Assembly: GCF_000737695.1 (NCBI RefSeq)
Contig: NZ_JPRM01000028.1
Coordinates: 1 to 64,000 of the forward strand
Direction of reading: 5' to 3'
Source of the DNA: Flavobacterium hydatis
GTDB taxonomy: Bacteria > Bacteroidota > Bacteroidia > Flavobacteriales > Flavobacteriaceae
DNA: 64,000 nucleotides
Shown here: positions 16,917-24,635 of the stretch, in pieces
How the letters are laid out: the number at the start of each line of letters is the position of its first letter
Numbering within the stretch: the stretch's first letter is position 1
Notes under the pieces: generated by a model
What the model saw: only the letters and a program-made list of their open reading frames with translations
What the model was told of the DNA's origin: nothing
Database searches by the model: none
Program-made: the position numbers and the translations under genes

Positions 16917-17450
16917 TTAATCAAAAAACTCTTTGTCTTCAAATTGAGCAGGTATAATCGAGATTCCCTTTTGCAGAAGCAAATTATTAGGATAGATAAT
17001 TTTTTCTCCTTCTTTAGTTTTTAAACTTACGTGAAAAGCATTTATGTCTTCGATTTCGGCTTCGATAGGGAAATCTTTGTCATGAATTTTTATCGAATCT
17101 CCAATTTTAAACGGAAAGGAGAAAAACAAAATAATTCCTGACGTGATATTACTTAATATAGACCATTGTGCAAACATTGCTACACCAATAACGGTCGCTA
17201 TAGAAGATACAGTAAGGAAAATATCCTCAGTTTTGACACCCCAAACCACAAATAAACCTATTATAAACAAGATATTGGTTAGTAAATGAATGTACTTGAT
17301 TATCAGATTGGTTCGATGCTCTAAGAAATGTTCCTTTTTAGCATATCGTCGCACCAGTTGGGTAATAGTAATTCTTACCGCAGCCGTTATTACAATAAGG
17401 ATTCCTGTTGCAAGTATTTCTTTGGCATAATCGGTAAAAAAAGCAGTCAT
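16917..17450 (-). CDS. Small mechanosensitive ion channel (MscS family)
   Basis: The 177-residue protein has an N-terminal helix or helices (about 10-30 and 55-75), then the pore helix region SSIATVIGVAMFAQWSILSNITSGIILFF and the beta domain GDSIKIHDKDFPIEAEIEDI, matching MscS TM3 and the beta domain. It lacks most of the C-terminal alpha/beta vestibule of E. coli MscS (286 residues). Minimal MscS-like proteins of this kind are common in Bacteroidetes. It presumably relieves osmotic pressure. It follows the maf gene on the same strand after 11 bases. Confidence 0.82.
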   Translation of the reverse strand: MTAFFTDYAKEILATGILIVITAAVRITITQLVRRYAKKEHFLEHRTNLIIKYIHLLTNILFIIGLFVVWGVKTEDIFLTVSSIATVIGVAMFAQWSILSNITSGIILFFSFPFKIGDSIKIHDKDFPIEAEIEDINAFHVSLKTKEGEKIIYPNNLLLQKGISIIPAQFEDKEFFD

Positions 17451-17461
17451 AATTTTATATT

Positions 17462-18046
17462 TTAATCTAAGGTACTTAAATATTCATAAACTCTGTGTGT
17501 AGGAAGTCCCATAACATTGGTGTAAGAGCCTTCTACTTTTGCAACTCCTACAAAACCAATCCATTCCTGAATACCGTATGCGCCTGCTTTATCGTATGGT
17601 TTGTAATTTTTAAGATAATATAAAATAGCTTCATCGGTCAATACTGTAAAGGTAACCTTTGTGGTTTCATTTATTACAACCGATTTTTCATTGGTCTTAA
17701 AACAAACCGAAGTAATTACATCGTGAGTTGTATTCGATAATGATTTTAATATATTAAATGCATCTTCTTCGTCTTTTGGTTTACCCAAAGCTTTATCATT
17801 ATGCCAAACAATTGTGTCGCTTGTAATCAGGATTTCGTTTTGCTTTAATTCACCTTCAAATGCTGCAGCTTTAAGCTCGGCTAGATAATCGGTAATTTGA
17901 CTTCCTTTTAATTCAGGTGGAAATATTTCCTCGACATCTTTTAATCGAATTTCGAAATCTAAATCGAGGTCTTTAAAAAATTGCTGACGTCTAGGAGAAC
18001 CTGAAGCCAGTATCAAGGTATATTTTTCTAATTTTTGCTTAAGCAT
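17462..18046 (-). CDS. Maf-like nucleotide pyrophosphatase
   Basis: The 194-residue protein has the Maf signature LASGSPRRQQFF near the N-terminus, SDTIVWHNDKALGKPKD in the middle and DKAGAYGIQEWIG near the C-terminus. Maf proteins hydrolyse nucleoside triphosphates, including non-canonical ones, to monophosphates. The start overlaps the end of the prenyltransferase gene by 8 bases, and the mscS gene follows 11 bases later, so the three form an operon. Confidence 0.9.
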   Translation of the reverse strand: MLKQKLEKYTLILASGSPRRQQFFKDLDLDFEIRLKDVEEIFPPELKGSQITDYLAELKAAAFEGELKQNEILITSDTIVWHNDKALGKPKDEEDAFNILKSLSNTTHDVITSVCFKTNEKSVVINETTKVTFTVLTDEAILYYLKNYKPYDKAGAYGIQEWIGFVGVAKVEGSYTNVMGLPTHRVYEYLSTLD

Positions 18047-18965
18047 TGTATTTAATATTAAGATTAATAATTAAAATAGACAGAATCCCGAAGAATAGAA
18101 TCCATTTTAAAACGGAGCTCAAATGATGAAACTCTTTGTTTGTTTTGGCAGTGATTATTTTTGCTATAAAGTAAAAAAGTGGCGCCAGCACAAATACAAA
18201 CGCATATAATGTAGCGATATACAGATTATGAGCTACAAAATAATTATTGATATAAATTAGTAATAAAACCACGGGTATAATTGCAAGAGCAAAGACAACT
18301 TTTGCAGTTCGGCTTGTGCCAATTGCTATAGGTAATGTTTTCATTCCTTGATTATAATCACCATTTACATCTTCGATATCTTTTACAATTTCGCGTATAA
18401 AATTAATTATAAAAGCAAATACAGCATAATCTAAAAGAATAGAGAACATACTCGCCATTTGTGCTCTGTTATCCACATCGGTAGCAGGAAAAATATCAAA
18501 AACTCCAATTATTATAACACTAAAAGACAATACTAAGGCAACAGCAATATTGCCTAAAACCATGATTTGTTTTAGAGTAGTAGAGTAAAAGTAAAGTGTA
18601 GCTGCAATTAGGATAAAAATGGTTGCAAAACCAGGTCTCATAATTACATTAGATAAATAAAACCCAATTGCAACTCCTGTAATATTAAGAGCAACATATA
18701 TATTATAAGCAGCGGTTTCAGAAACGCTTTTACCCACTATAACATCGCTTGGTTTATTAATTAAGTCGGTTTCCTGATCAAAAATATTATTAATAACATA
18801 TCCAGCAGCAGCGATTAAAACAGTGCTTAAAACCAATAAGCCATATTGCCAATCGGCTAATGCCAATGGTATATTTTGCAATTTTAAGAAACCATAACGA
18901 AATAGTATTTGCATAAATGCAAGCATCAGTAGGTTTTGGTAGCGAATGAGTTTGAGGAATTTCAT
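18039..18965 (-). CDS. UbiA-family prenyltransferase (geranylgeranylglycerol-phosphate geranylgeranyltransferase-like)
   Basis: The 308-residue protein has about eight to nine membrane helices. It has the first Asp-rich motif NNIFDQETD (residues about 60-68) and a second region REIVKDIEDVNGDYNQGMKTLP, typical of UbiA prenyltransferases. Bacteroidetes homologues are usually labelled geranylgeranylglycerol-phosphate geranylgeranyltransferase, but the acceptor is not proved. It heads an operon with maf and mscS and overlaps maf by 8 bases. Its leader is a copy of the composite repeat also found before 3826. Confidence 0.8.
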   Translation of the reverse strand: MKFLKLIRYQNLLMLAFMQILFRYGFLKLQNIPLALADWQYGLLVLSTVLIAAAGYVINNIFDQETDLINKPSDVIVGKSVSETAAYNIYVALNITGVAIGFYLSNVIMRPGFATIFILIAATLYFYSTTLKQIMVLGNIAVALVLSFSVIIIGVFDIFPATDVDNRAQMASMFSILLDYAVFAFIINFIREIVKDIEDVNGDYNQGMKTLPIAIGTSRTAKVVFALAIIPVVLLLIYINNYFVAHNLYIATLYAFVFVLAPLFYFIAKIITAKTNKEFHHLSSVLKWILFFGILSILIINLNIKYNA

Positions 18966-19210
18966 TTTTTTTAAAAGGACTAAGGTTTCTTTTGAGGTAC
19001 TAAGGTTCTAAGTAACAAAGGTTCAAAGTTTTTTTGTAGAGGCGCACCGCAGTGCGTCTTTATAAGAGATTCAAAGGTTACAATATTGTCTAAATCACGG
19101 GTATTTAGGTTATATACTACATAAATCACAACTATAGATTATATACTACATTGTTTTATTGCAAAGTCTATAATATAAAACTTAATTCTTAATGTGTAAT
19201 ACAGACACTA
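18966..19210 (-). repeat. Composite leader repeat with GC-rich hairpin, copy 2
   Basis: Read on the minus strand this has ATTATAGACTTTG, the TAGTATATAA(T/C)CTA pair, the hairpin GACGCAC-TGCG-GTGCGCC with CTCTAC, and then the ACCTTTG / ACCTTAG units up to the start codon at 18965. Order and spacing match 3620-3820. Both copies end within a few bases of a start codon, so they form gene leaders. Confidence 0.7.
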
Positions 19211-19247
19211 CAGATTGATACTGAACACTGTTACTGAATACTAGACT

Positions 19248-19775
19248 CTAATCGTGTTTTCCGTTAAAATGCTCCATCCATTTTCCTTGTACTTTCATAA
19301 CTTGCTCGATTACATCACGTGCAGAACCTTTTCCGCCTTTTACGTGCGAGATATAGCGACAAATTGTTTTTATTTCTGGGCTTGCATCTTGCGGGCAAGT
19401 AGGCAAACCTACTAATTTCATTACATGGTAATCAGGGATATCATCACCCATGTACAATACTTGCTCAGGATTAATATTATATAATTCAGTGTATTCTTTA
19501 AAAGTTTCAACCTTATCCGGAGTTCCTAAATGAATATCGGTGATTCCAAGATTACGTAAACGTACACGAACGCCTTCATTGCTTCCGCCAGAAATAATAC
19601 ATACGTTATACCCACTTTCTACAGCTGCTTTCATAGCATAACCATCACGAATATTCATCGTACGAAGAATTTCTCCTTCATTGGTTACAAAAACCGAACT
19701 ATCAGTAAGTACTCCGTCAACATCAAAAATAAAAGTAGTGATGTCGTTCATTATTTCTTTATAACTTTTTGCCAT
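19248..19775 (-). CDS. kdsC: KDO-8-phosphate phosphatase (KdsC-like HAD)
   Basis: The 175-residue protein has HAD motif I FDVDGVLTDS (D18 nucleophile region), IISGGSNEGV as motif II, and MGDDIPDYHVMKLVG as motif IV. It has no cap domain, which with the length fits the KdsC C0-type phosphatases that release KDO from KDO-8-phosphate for lipopolysaccharide synthesis. Its start overlaps the end of the DUF2520 gene by 17 bases, a strong sign of coupling. The distinction from other C0 phosphatases rests on motif pattern only. Confidence 0.82.
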   Translation of the reverse strand: MAKSYKEIMNDITTFIFDVDGVLTDSSVFVTNEGEILRTMNIRDGYAMKAAVESGYNVCIISGGSNEGVRVRLRNLGITDIHLGTPDKVETFKEYTELYNINPEQVLYMGDDIPDYHVMKLVGLPTCPQDASPEIKTICRYISHVKGGKGSARDVIEQVMKVQGKWMEHFNGKHD

Positions 19776-20520
19776 TATTTTGTATAGATTTTGTTAGTAA
19801 TGTATATATGTTTTTTTGATTTTCATCAGATAAATAACTCAAATGAGCCTTAATTGTTGTTTCATCATTTCGTTTTGCAGGTCCAGTTTGAGCATCAATA
19901 GGAGAAAGCGAATTGATTTTGCTAGCTGTTTCGGCTATTAAAGGCTTTAATATTTCAAAAGAAACGTTATGTTCTGTGCAAATTTCCTGTCCGATTTGGT
20001 ATAAATGATTGGTGAAATTATTTACAAAAACTGCCGCAACGTGCAACGCTTTTCGTTGGTCAGAATTGATCGGATATACCGCATTCGAAATGATTTTGGC
20101 AAGTTTTTCGAGTACCAAATAATCAGTTCTGTTTTCGGCTTCCAAACAAAGCGGAATCTCTTTAAAATCGACTTCTTTATTCTTTGTAAATGTCTGTAAA
20201 GGATAAAATACCCCACTTCGGTTTTTTACATTAATTGCTTGTATTGGAGCAGTTCCAGATGTATGGGCAACCAATTTATTTTTAAAAGGCAATTGTTCCG
20301 AAACCGTCGAGATAGCATCATCAGAAACGGCAATAATATACAAATCGGCTTCTTTTAAAAGCGCAAAATCAGTTACGATTTTGCTAGAATCGAGTAGAGG
20401 AGATATCACTTTTTTTGTTCTGGAATACACCTGAATAAGTTCAATCGCTTTACTTTTTGCGAAAGCATTTATTAAATGTTGGGACACATTTCCCGAGCCA
20501 ATTAGCGTTATTTTAATCAT
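19759..20520 (-). CDS. Rossmann-like DUF2520 protein
   Basis: The 253-residue protein starts with a dinucleotide-binding fold (ITLIGSGNVSQHLINAF) and has FYPLQTFTKNKEVDF and a helical C-terminal part (HVAAVFVNNFTNHLY). This matches the Rossmann-like / DUF2520 family, which resembles pyrroline-5-carboxylate reductase and 6-phosphogluconate dehydrogenase folds. The reaction is unknown. It pairs with kdsC by a 17-base overlap. A TAATTTTG -7 box ends only 4 bases before the start codon, so the message may have nearly no leader. Confidence 0.8.
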   Translation of the reverse strand: MIKITLIGSGNVSQHLINAFAKSKAIELIQVYSRTKKVISPLLDSSKIVTDFALLKEADLYIIAVSDDAISTVSEQLPFKNKLVAHTSGTAPIQAINVKNRSGVFYPLQTFTKNKEVDFKEIPLCLEAENRTDYLVLEKLAKIISNAVYPINSDQRKALHVAAVFVNNFTNHLYQIGQEICTEHNVSFEILKPLIAETASKINSLSPIDAQTGPAKRNDETTIKAHLSYLSDENQKNIYTLLTKSIQNNGKKL

Positions 20521-20524
20521 AATG

Positions 20525-20532
20525 CAAAATTA
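20525..20532 (-). promoter_or_regulatory. -7 box next to start codon of DUF2520 gene
   Basis: The coding strand reads TAATTTTG followed by CATT and then the ATG. With initiation 5-8 bases after the box, the transcript would begin at or within a few bases of the start codon. Confidence 0.4.
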
Positions 20533-20671
20533 GCATTATTTTTTTTAAATCAGGATTGCTTTTGTTTTTTGAAAAAACGAAGTCAAGCTTTTATTTTAAC
20601 AAAATAGAAGGAGTGATAGTATAAAATATATTAGTTTTAACACGTAATAAAATATAAAAGAATATTCCAAA

Positions 20672-21490
20672 ATGAATAAGAAAACATTGTTAGTTGTTAT
20701 TTTTTCCGCATTAAGTGTTGTTGTAAAAGCACAAAATACATTTCCATTTCCATCAACAGGGAATGTGGGTATAGGAACAACTAATCCGCAATATGGTTTA
20801 CTTGAGTTAGATACTAAAAATGATGCGCTTCCAGCATTAAGAATTGAACATGGATCATTTTCGATGAATGGTCAGGCAAGATTTAGTATTGACGCTCCAG
20901 GTGTTAAAGATGGACGATTTGTTGTTACTGAAGGAGGAAAAGTTGGTATCGGTACAACAACTCCATCAGCATTATTAGAAATCTACTCCCCAAATTTCTC
21001 AATAGGTAGAGATGACACTCAAAAATGGTCATCGAGAAATGCAGAATATTACCTTAAATTACAAACGATTTGGAATGAAAATGGAATTAATCAAGAATTT
21101 ATTCAACGTTTTAATGGGGTTGATTATACATCATTATCTTTTTACTATGGTAATGTAGGTATTGGTACATCAACTCCTGATGCTAAACTAGCTGTAAACG
21201 GAACAATTCACTCTAAAGAAGTTAAAGTAGATTTATTCCGATGGCCTGATTTTGTATTCAAAAAAGAATATAATTTGCCAACACTCGAAGAAGTTGAAAA
21301 ACATATTAACACGAAAGGACATTTAGAAAATATTCCGAGTGAGGAAGAAGCTTTAAAAAACGGAATAAATTTAGGAGAAATGAATGCTAAGCTCTTACAG
21401 AAAATAGAGGAGTTAACGCTTTATATGATTGAAATAAAAAAAGAGAATGTTCAAATGAAAAATAGATTAATTAAACTTGAAAATAAATAA
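20672..21490 (+). CDS. GNVGIGT-type surface protein 1 of 4
   Basis: The 272-residue protein has a signal peptide (LLVVIFSALSVVVKAQ). It then has repeats of the form STGNVGIGTTNP / GGKVGIGTTTP / YGNVGIGTSTP, a strand-turn motif of Bacteroidetes surface and fibre proteins. The C-terminal 100 residues (from VNGTIHSKEVKVDL onward, with LPTLEEVEKHI, NGINLGEMNAKLLQKIEE and a coiled coil) are almost identical in the next three genes. Unlike them it lacks the pyocin-knob-like N-terminal domain. The function is unknown; an adhesive or fibre role is inferred from the repeat style. Confidence 0.7.
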   Translation: MNKKTLLVVIFSALSVVVKAQNTFPFPSTGNVGIGTTNPQYGLLELDTKNDALPALRIEHGSFSMNGQARFSIDAPGVKDGRFVVTEGGKVGIGTTTPSALLEIYSPNFSIGRDDTQKWSSRNAEYYLKLQTIWNENGINQEFIQRFNGVDYTSLSFYYGNVGIGTSTPDAKLAVNGTIHSKEVKVDLFRWPDFVFKKEYNLPTLEEVEKHINTKGHLENIPSEEEALKNGINLGEMNAKLLQKIEELTLYMIEIKKENVQMKNRLIKLENK

Positions 21491-21498
21491 ATAAAATA

Positions 21499-22488
21499 AT
21501 GAAAAAAATTACAACATTACTTCTTACATCATTCTTAGTAATATCAGGATCAGCTCAACAAATAGGTGATGGTTTAGCAGCACCTTACTTGTTAGACTTT
21601 TCAGGTTTACTAAAATCGGGAGTATATGGTGGATATGCCCAAACTCTTGGTAAAGTTCCTGATGTTAGTGCGGATTGGAATCATTTATTTGTGGTAAGAC
21701 ATGCTAATCCAGATAATAATTTTCAACTGCAGATTGCTTCTTCATTTGCAGAAAATGATAGATTATTTTTTAGGAAAATTGCGGGTGATTTAACTCCTAA
21801 AAATCCTAATTGGGTAGAACTCGCCACAAGAGGAATTAATACTTTTACTGGAGATCAAAGTGTTTTTGGAAATTTAATAATCGAAAACACTAGTGCCAGA
21901 AGTGGATTTGAAGTTGTCGAAGTTACTGATAGTAAGCCACAAGGGGAAATGGTACCAACAAAATCAGTATTAAAATTATCTAGATATGGAACGGCAAATT
22001 ACTCTTATAATGAAAATGCGGAATTTCGTATTGGACATGGTGGAAGTGGTGTGTATGGTAGTAAGCTTGACTTATATATAAACGGAAGTACAAATAAAAA
22101 TTCTATACCTGATCAACATGCGATGACTTGGAATTATGATGGTAATGTTGGTATTGGCACTATAACTCCAAATAACAAGTTAGACGTAAACGGAACAATT
22201 CACTCTAAAGAAGTTAAAGTTGATTTATTAGGTTGGTCAGATTTTGTCTTTAAAAAAGATTATAAATTGCCAACACTCGAAGATGTTGAAAAACATATTA
22301 AGGAGAAAGGACATTTAGAAAATATTCCTAGTGAGGAAGAAGCTCTGAAAAATGGAATAAATTTAGGCGAAATGAATGCTAAACTCTTACAGAAAATAGA
22401 AGAGTTAACGCTTTATATGATTGAAATGAAAAGTAAACAATCAGAATTAGAAAACACCATTAAAGAACTTACTAATAAAATAAAATAA
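21499..22488 (+). CDS. GNVGIGT-type surface protein 2 of 4, knob-like N-terminus
   Basis: The 329-residue protein has a signal peptide ending near GSAQ. The N-terminal domain (about 20-115) has G-x-Y at GVYGGY, W-x-HLFVVRH, and NDRLFFRKI...NPNWVELATRG, reminiscent of the pyocin-knob fold of phage tail fibres. A variable middle follows, then GNVGIGTITPNNKLDVNG and the shared C-terminal module with coiled coil. It begins 8 bases after the first paralogue, and its stop overlaps the next ATG by one base. Confidence 0.7.
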   Translation: MKKITTLLLTSFLVISGSAQQIGDGLAAPYLLDFSGLLKSGVYGGYAQTLGKVPDVSADWNHLFVVRHANPDNNFQLQIASSFAENDRLFFRKIAGDLTPKNPNWVELATRGINTFTGDQSVFGNLIIENTSARSGFEVVEVTDSKPQGEMVPTKSVLKLSRYGTANYSYNENAEFRIGHGGSGVYGSKLDLYINGSTNKNSIPDQHAMTWNYDGNVGIGTITPNNKLDVNGTIHSKEVKVDLLGWSDFVFKKDYKLPTLEDVEKHIKEKGHLENIPSEEEALKNGINLGEMNAKLLQKIEELTLYMIEMKSKQSELENTIKELTNKIK

Positions 22489-23519
22489 TGAAAAAAAATA
22501 CATTATTAATAGTTACATTTTTTATTACAAGTATAGCTTTTTCCCAACAAATAGGAAACGGATTTGGCCTCATTAAAAATGACTTTACTGTTCCACTTGA
22601 ATCAGGAATCTATAATGGCTTTAACGCAATGGGAGCCACACCTGATAAAAGTAGTGATTGGCAGCATCTATTTGTTATGAGGTATGAGGGGCAAAGTTCT
22701 AATTATCAACTACAATTGGGATCTGCTTTTACAATTAATGATAGATTGTTTTTTAGAAAAATTGTTTCAAATGATTTATTGTCTCAAAATCCATCTTGGA
22801 TAGAATTAGCAACAAGAGGAAGTAATACTTATTTTGGGAATCAGATAATTAGAGGTACTATTGGGAATTTTGTGGAAACATCTTTAAAAACTGTACTAGG
22901 TTCGAGTCAATTAATAAGTGAAAGTGGGGGATCTGTACTTCCAAATTCGTTTTTCAATAGGTTATGGCTATATAGAGATGCTACGTCAGATAACTGGTTG
23001 ACTGCTCGATTACATGATGGTATCTCAATAGATGCATCATTTAACATACCTCATGTTGATACTAGAACATGGTGGGAAAGAGATCCAAATGATAATATTC
23101 AATCATGGGGTAATGCAGGAGAAACTTACCTAACAATAGATAAAGGTAATGTTGGTATTGGCATAATAGCTCCAAATAACAAACTAGACGTAAACGGTAC
23201 AATTCACTCTAAAGAAGTAAAAGTAGATTTGGAAGGTTGGAATTGGCCAGACTATGTATTCAAAAAAGAATACATTTTACCAACACTCGAAGAAGTTGAA
23301 AAACACATTAGTGAAAAAGGACATCTAGAAAATATTCCTAACGAAGATGAGGTTTTAAAAAACGGAATAAATTTAGGAGAAATGAATGCAAAGCTCTTAC
23401 AGAAAATTGAAGAGTTAACGCTTTATATGATTGAAATGAAAAAGGAGAATATTGAAATGAAAAGTAAACAATCAGAATTAGAAAACACCATTAAAGAACT
23501 TACTAATAAAATAAAATAA
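22488..23519 (+). CDS. GNVGIGT-type surface protein 3 of 4, knob-like N-terminus
   Basis: The 343-residue protein has the same plan as its upstream neighbour: signal peptide (LLIVTFFITSIAFSQ), a knob-like domain (GIYNGF, WQHLFVMRY, NDRLFFRKI, NPSWIELATRG), a unique middle of about 120 residues, then GNVGIGIIAPNNKLDVNG and the shared C-terminal module. The 3' ends of copies 2 and 3 encode the same final residues (SELENTIKELTNKIK). One-base overlaps join it to both neighbours. Confidence 0.7.
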   Translation: MKKNTLLIVTFFITSIAFSQQIGNGFGLIKNDFTVPLESGIYNGFNAMGATPDKSSDWQHLFVMRYEGQSSNYQLQLGSAFTINDRLFFRKIVSNDLLSQNPSWIELATRGSNTYFGNQIIRGTIGNFVETSLKTVLGSSQLISESGGSVLPNSFFNRLWLYRDATSDNWLTARLHDGISIDASFNIPHVDTRTWWERDPNDNIQSWGNAGETYLTIDKGNVGIGIIAPNNKLDVNGTIHSKEVKVDLEGWNWPDYVFKKEYILPTLEEVEKHISEKGHLENIPNEDEVLKNGINLGEMNAKLLQKIEELTLYMIEMKKENIEMKSKQSELENTIKELTNKIK

Positions 23520-24481
23520 TGAAAAAAAATATTACTCTAATTGCTTTCTTGTTTATCGTTTCACATACCTTTTCTCAGCAAATTGGAGATGGATTGGCCA
23601 AAGGAATAAATGACTTTACTACTCCTCTTATGTCAGGAGTTTATGGCAGCATAGATCCTACTATAGGAGGTACGCCTGATATAAGTTCGGTATATCAACA
23701 TCTTTTTGTAATTAGACATCTTAATCCAGACAATAATCATCAACTACAAATAGGTGCATCATATTCAGAGAATGATAGATTGTTTTTCAGGAAAATTGCA
23801 AGAGCTTTGACACCTGCAAATCCTTCTTGGATAGAACTTGCAACTCGTGGCGTAAATACTTTTGAAGGAAGCCAAAATATAAATGGAACAGTTAAAATTC
23901 AAACTGCAAATGCAAATTACAATGAAAATTTAAGGTTATTGCCATCAACTGTAAGTGATTATTCGAGTATTGCGTTGGGGGCTGTTGCTGGAGATTTAGG
24001 AACAGGTATAGGACAATGGACAATAGTTAGATATCCCCAAACTTATAATTATATGTTTAGTTTGAGATATAACTCTACTGATTATTTTAATATTTTAACT
24101 GATGGTAATATAGGTATCGGAGTTACAAACCCCAAAAACAAACTGGACGTAAACGGAACAATTCACTCTAAAGAAGTTAAAGTTGATTTGGAAGGTTGGT
24201 CAGATTTTGTATTTAAAAAAGAATATAAATTGCCAACGCTTGAAGAAGTTGAAAAACATATTAGCGAAAAGGGACATTTAGAAAATATTCCTAGCGAGGA
24301 AGAAGCTTTAAAAAACGGAATAAATTTAGGAGAAATGAATGCTAAGCTCTTGCAGAAAATAGAAGAGTTAACATTATATACAATTCAGCAATCAAAAGAA
24401 ATTCAGACTTTAAAGGAAGAAAATAAATCTTTTAGATCTTTATCCGAAAGACTTTCAAAACTTGAACAGCAACAAAAATAA
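23519..24481 (+). CDS. GNVGIGT-type surface protein 4 of 4, knob-like N-terminus
   Basis: The 320-residue protein has a signal peptide ending HTFSQ, a knob-like domain (GVYGSID, YQHLFVIRH, NDRLFFRKI, NPSWIELATRG), a unique middle, GNIGIGVTNPKNKLDVNG, and the shared C-terminal module. The last 25 residues (coiled coil ending LSKLEQQQK) differ from copies 2 and 3. Start overlaps the preceding stop by one base. No terminator is evident between it and the ccsBA promoter. Confidence 0.7.
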   Translation: MKKNITLIAFLFIVSHTFSQQIGDGLAKGINDFTTPLMSGVYGSIDPTIGGTPDISSVYQHLFVIRHLNPDNNHQLQIGASYSENDRLFFRKIARALTPANPSWIELATRGVNTFEGSQNINGTVKIQTANANYNENLRLLPSTVSDYSSIALGAVAGDLGTGIGQWTIVRYPQTYNYMFSLRYNSTDYFNILTDGNIGIGVTNPKNKLDVNGTIHSKEVKVDLEGWSDFVFKKEYKLPTLEEVEKHISEKGHLENIPSEEEALKNGINLGEMNAKLLQKIEELTLYTIQQSKEIQTLKEENKSFRSLSERLSKLEQQQK

Positions 24482-24597
24482 TAGGATTTGATAATTTGTA
24501 AATATAAACGTATGTTTTTGCGAATTTTGTCTAAAATGAGTTATGCTTTTTGGATATTATTAACAAAATCACGAATATCTGAATCAACATTTTTAAG

Positions 24598-24605
24598 TAC
24601 TTTTG
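24598..24605 (+). promoter_or_regulatory. -7 box for ccsBA
   Basis: TACTTTTG matches TAnnTTTG and lies 30 bases before the ATG at 24636. It overlaps an in-frame TTG at 24603, which argues that the TTG is not the start codon. Confidence 0.45.
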
Positions 24606-24635
24606 TGCCACTTTATAAAATGTAATTCCTTAGTA

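Noticed and set aside
20672..24481. Prophage tail-fibre region
   Set aside because: The knob-like and GNVGIGT features resemble tail fibres, but all four proteins have signal peptides and no phage structural or packaging genes are nearby.
24603..24635. Upstream TTG start of ccsBA
   Set aside because: It overlaps the -7 box, and the ATG at 24636 gives the usual protein start.
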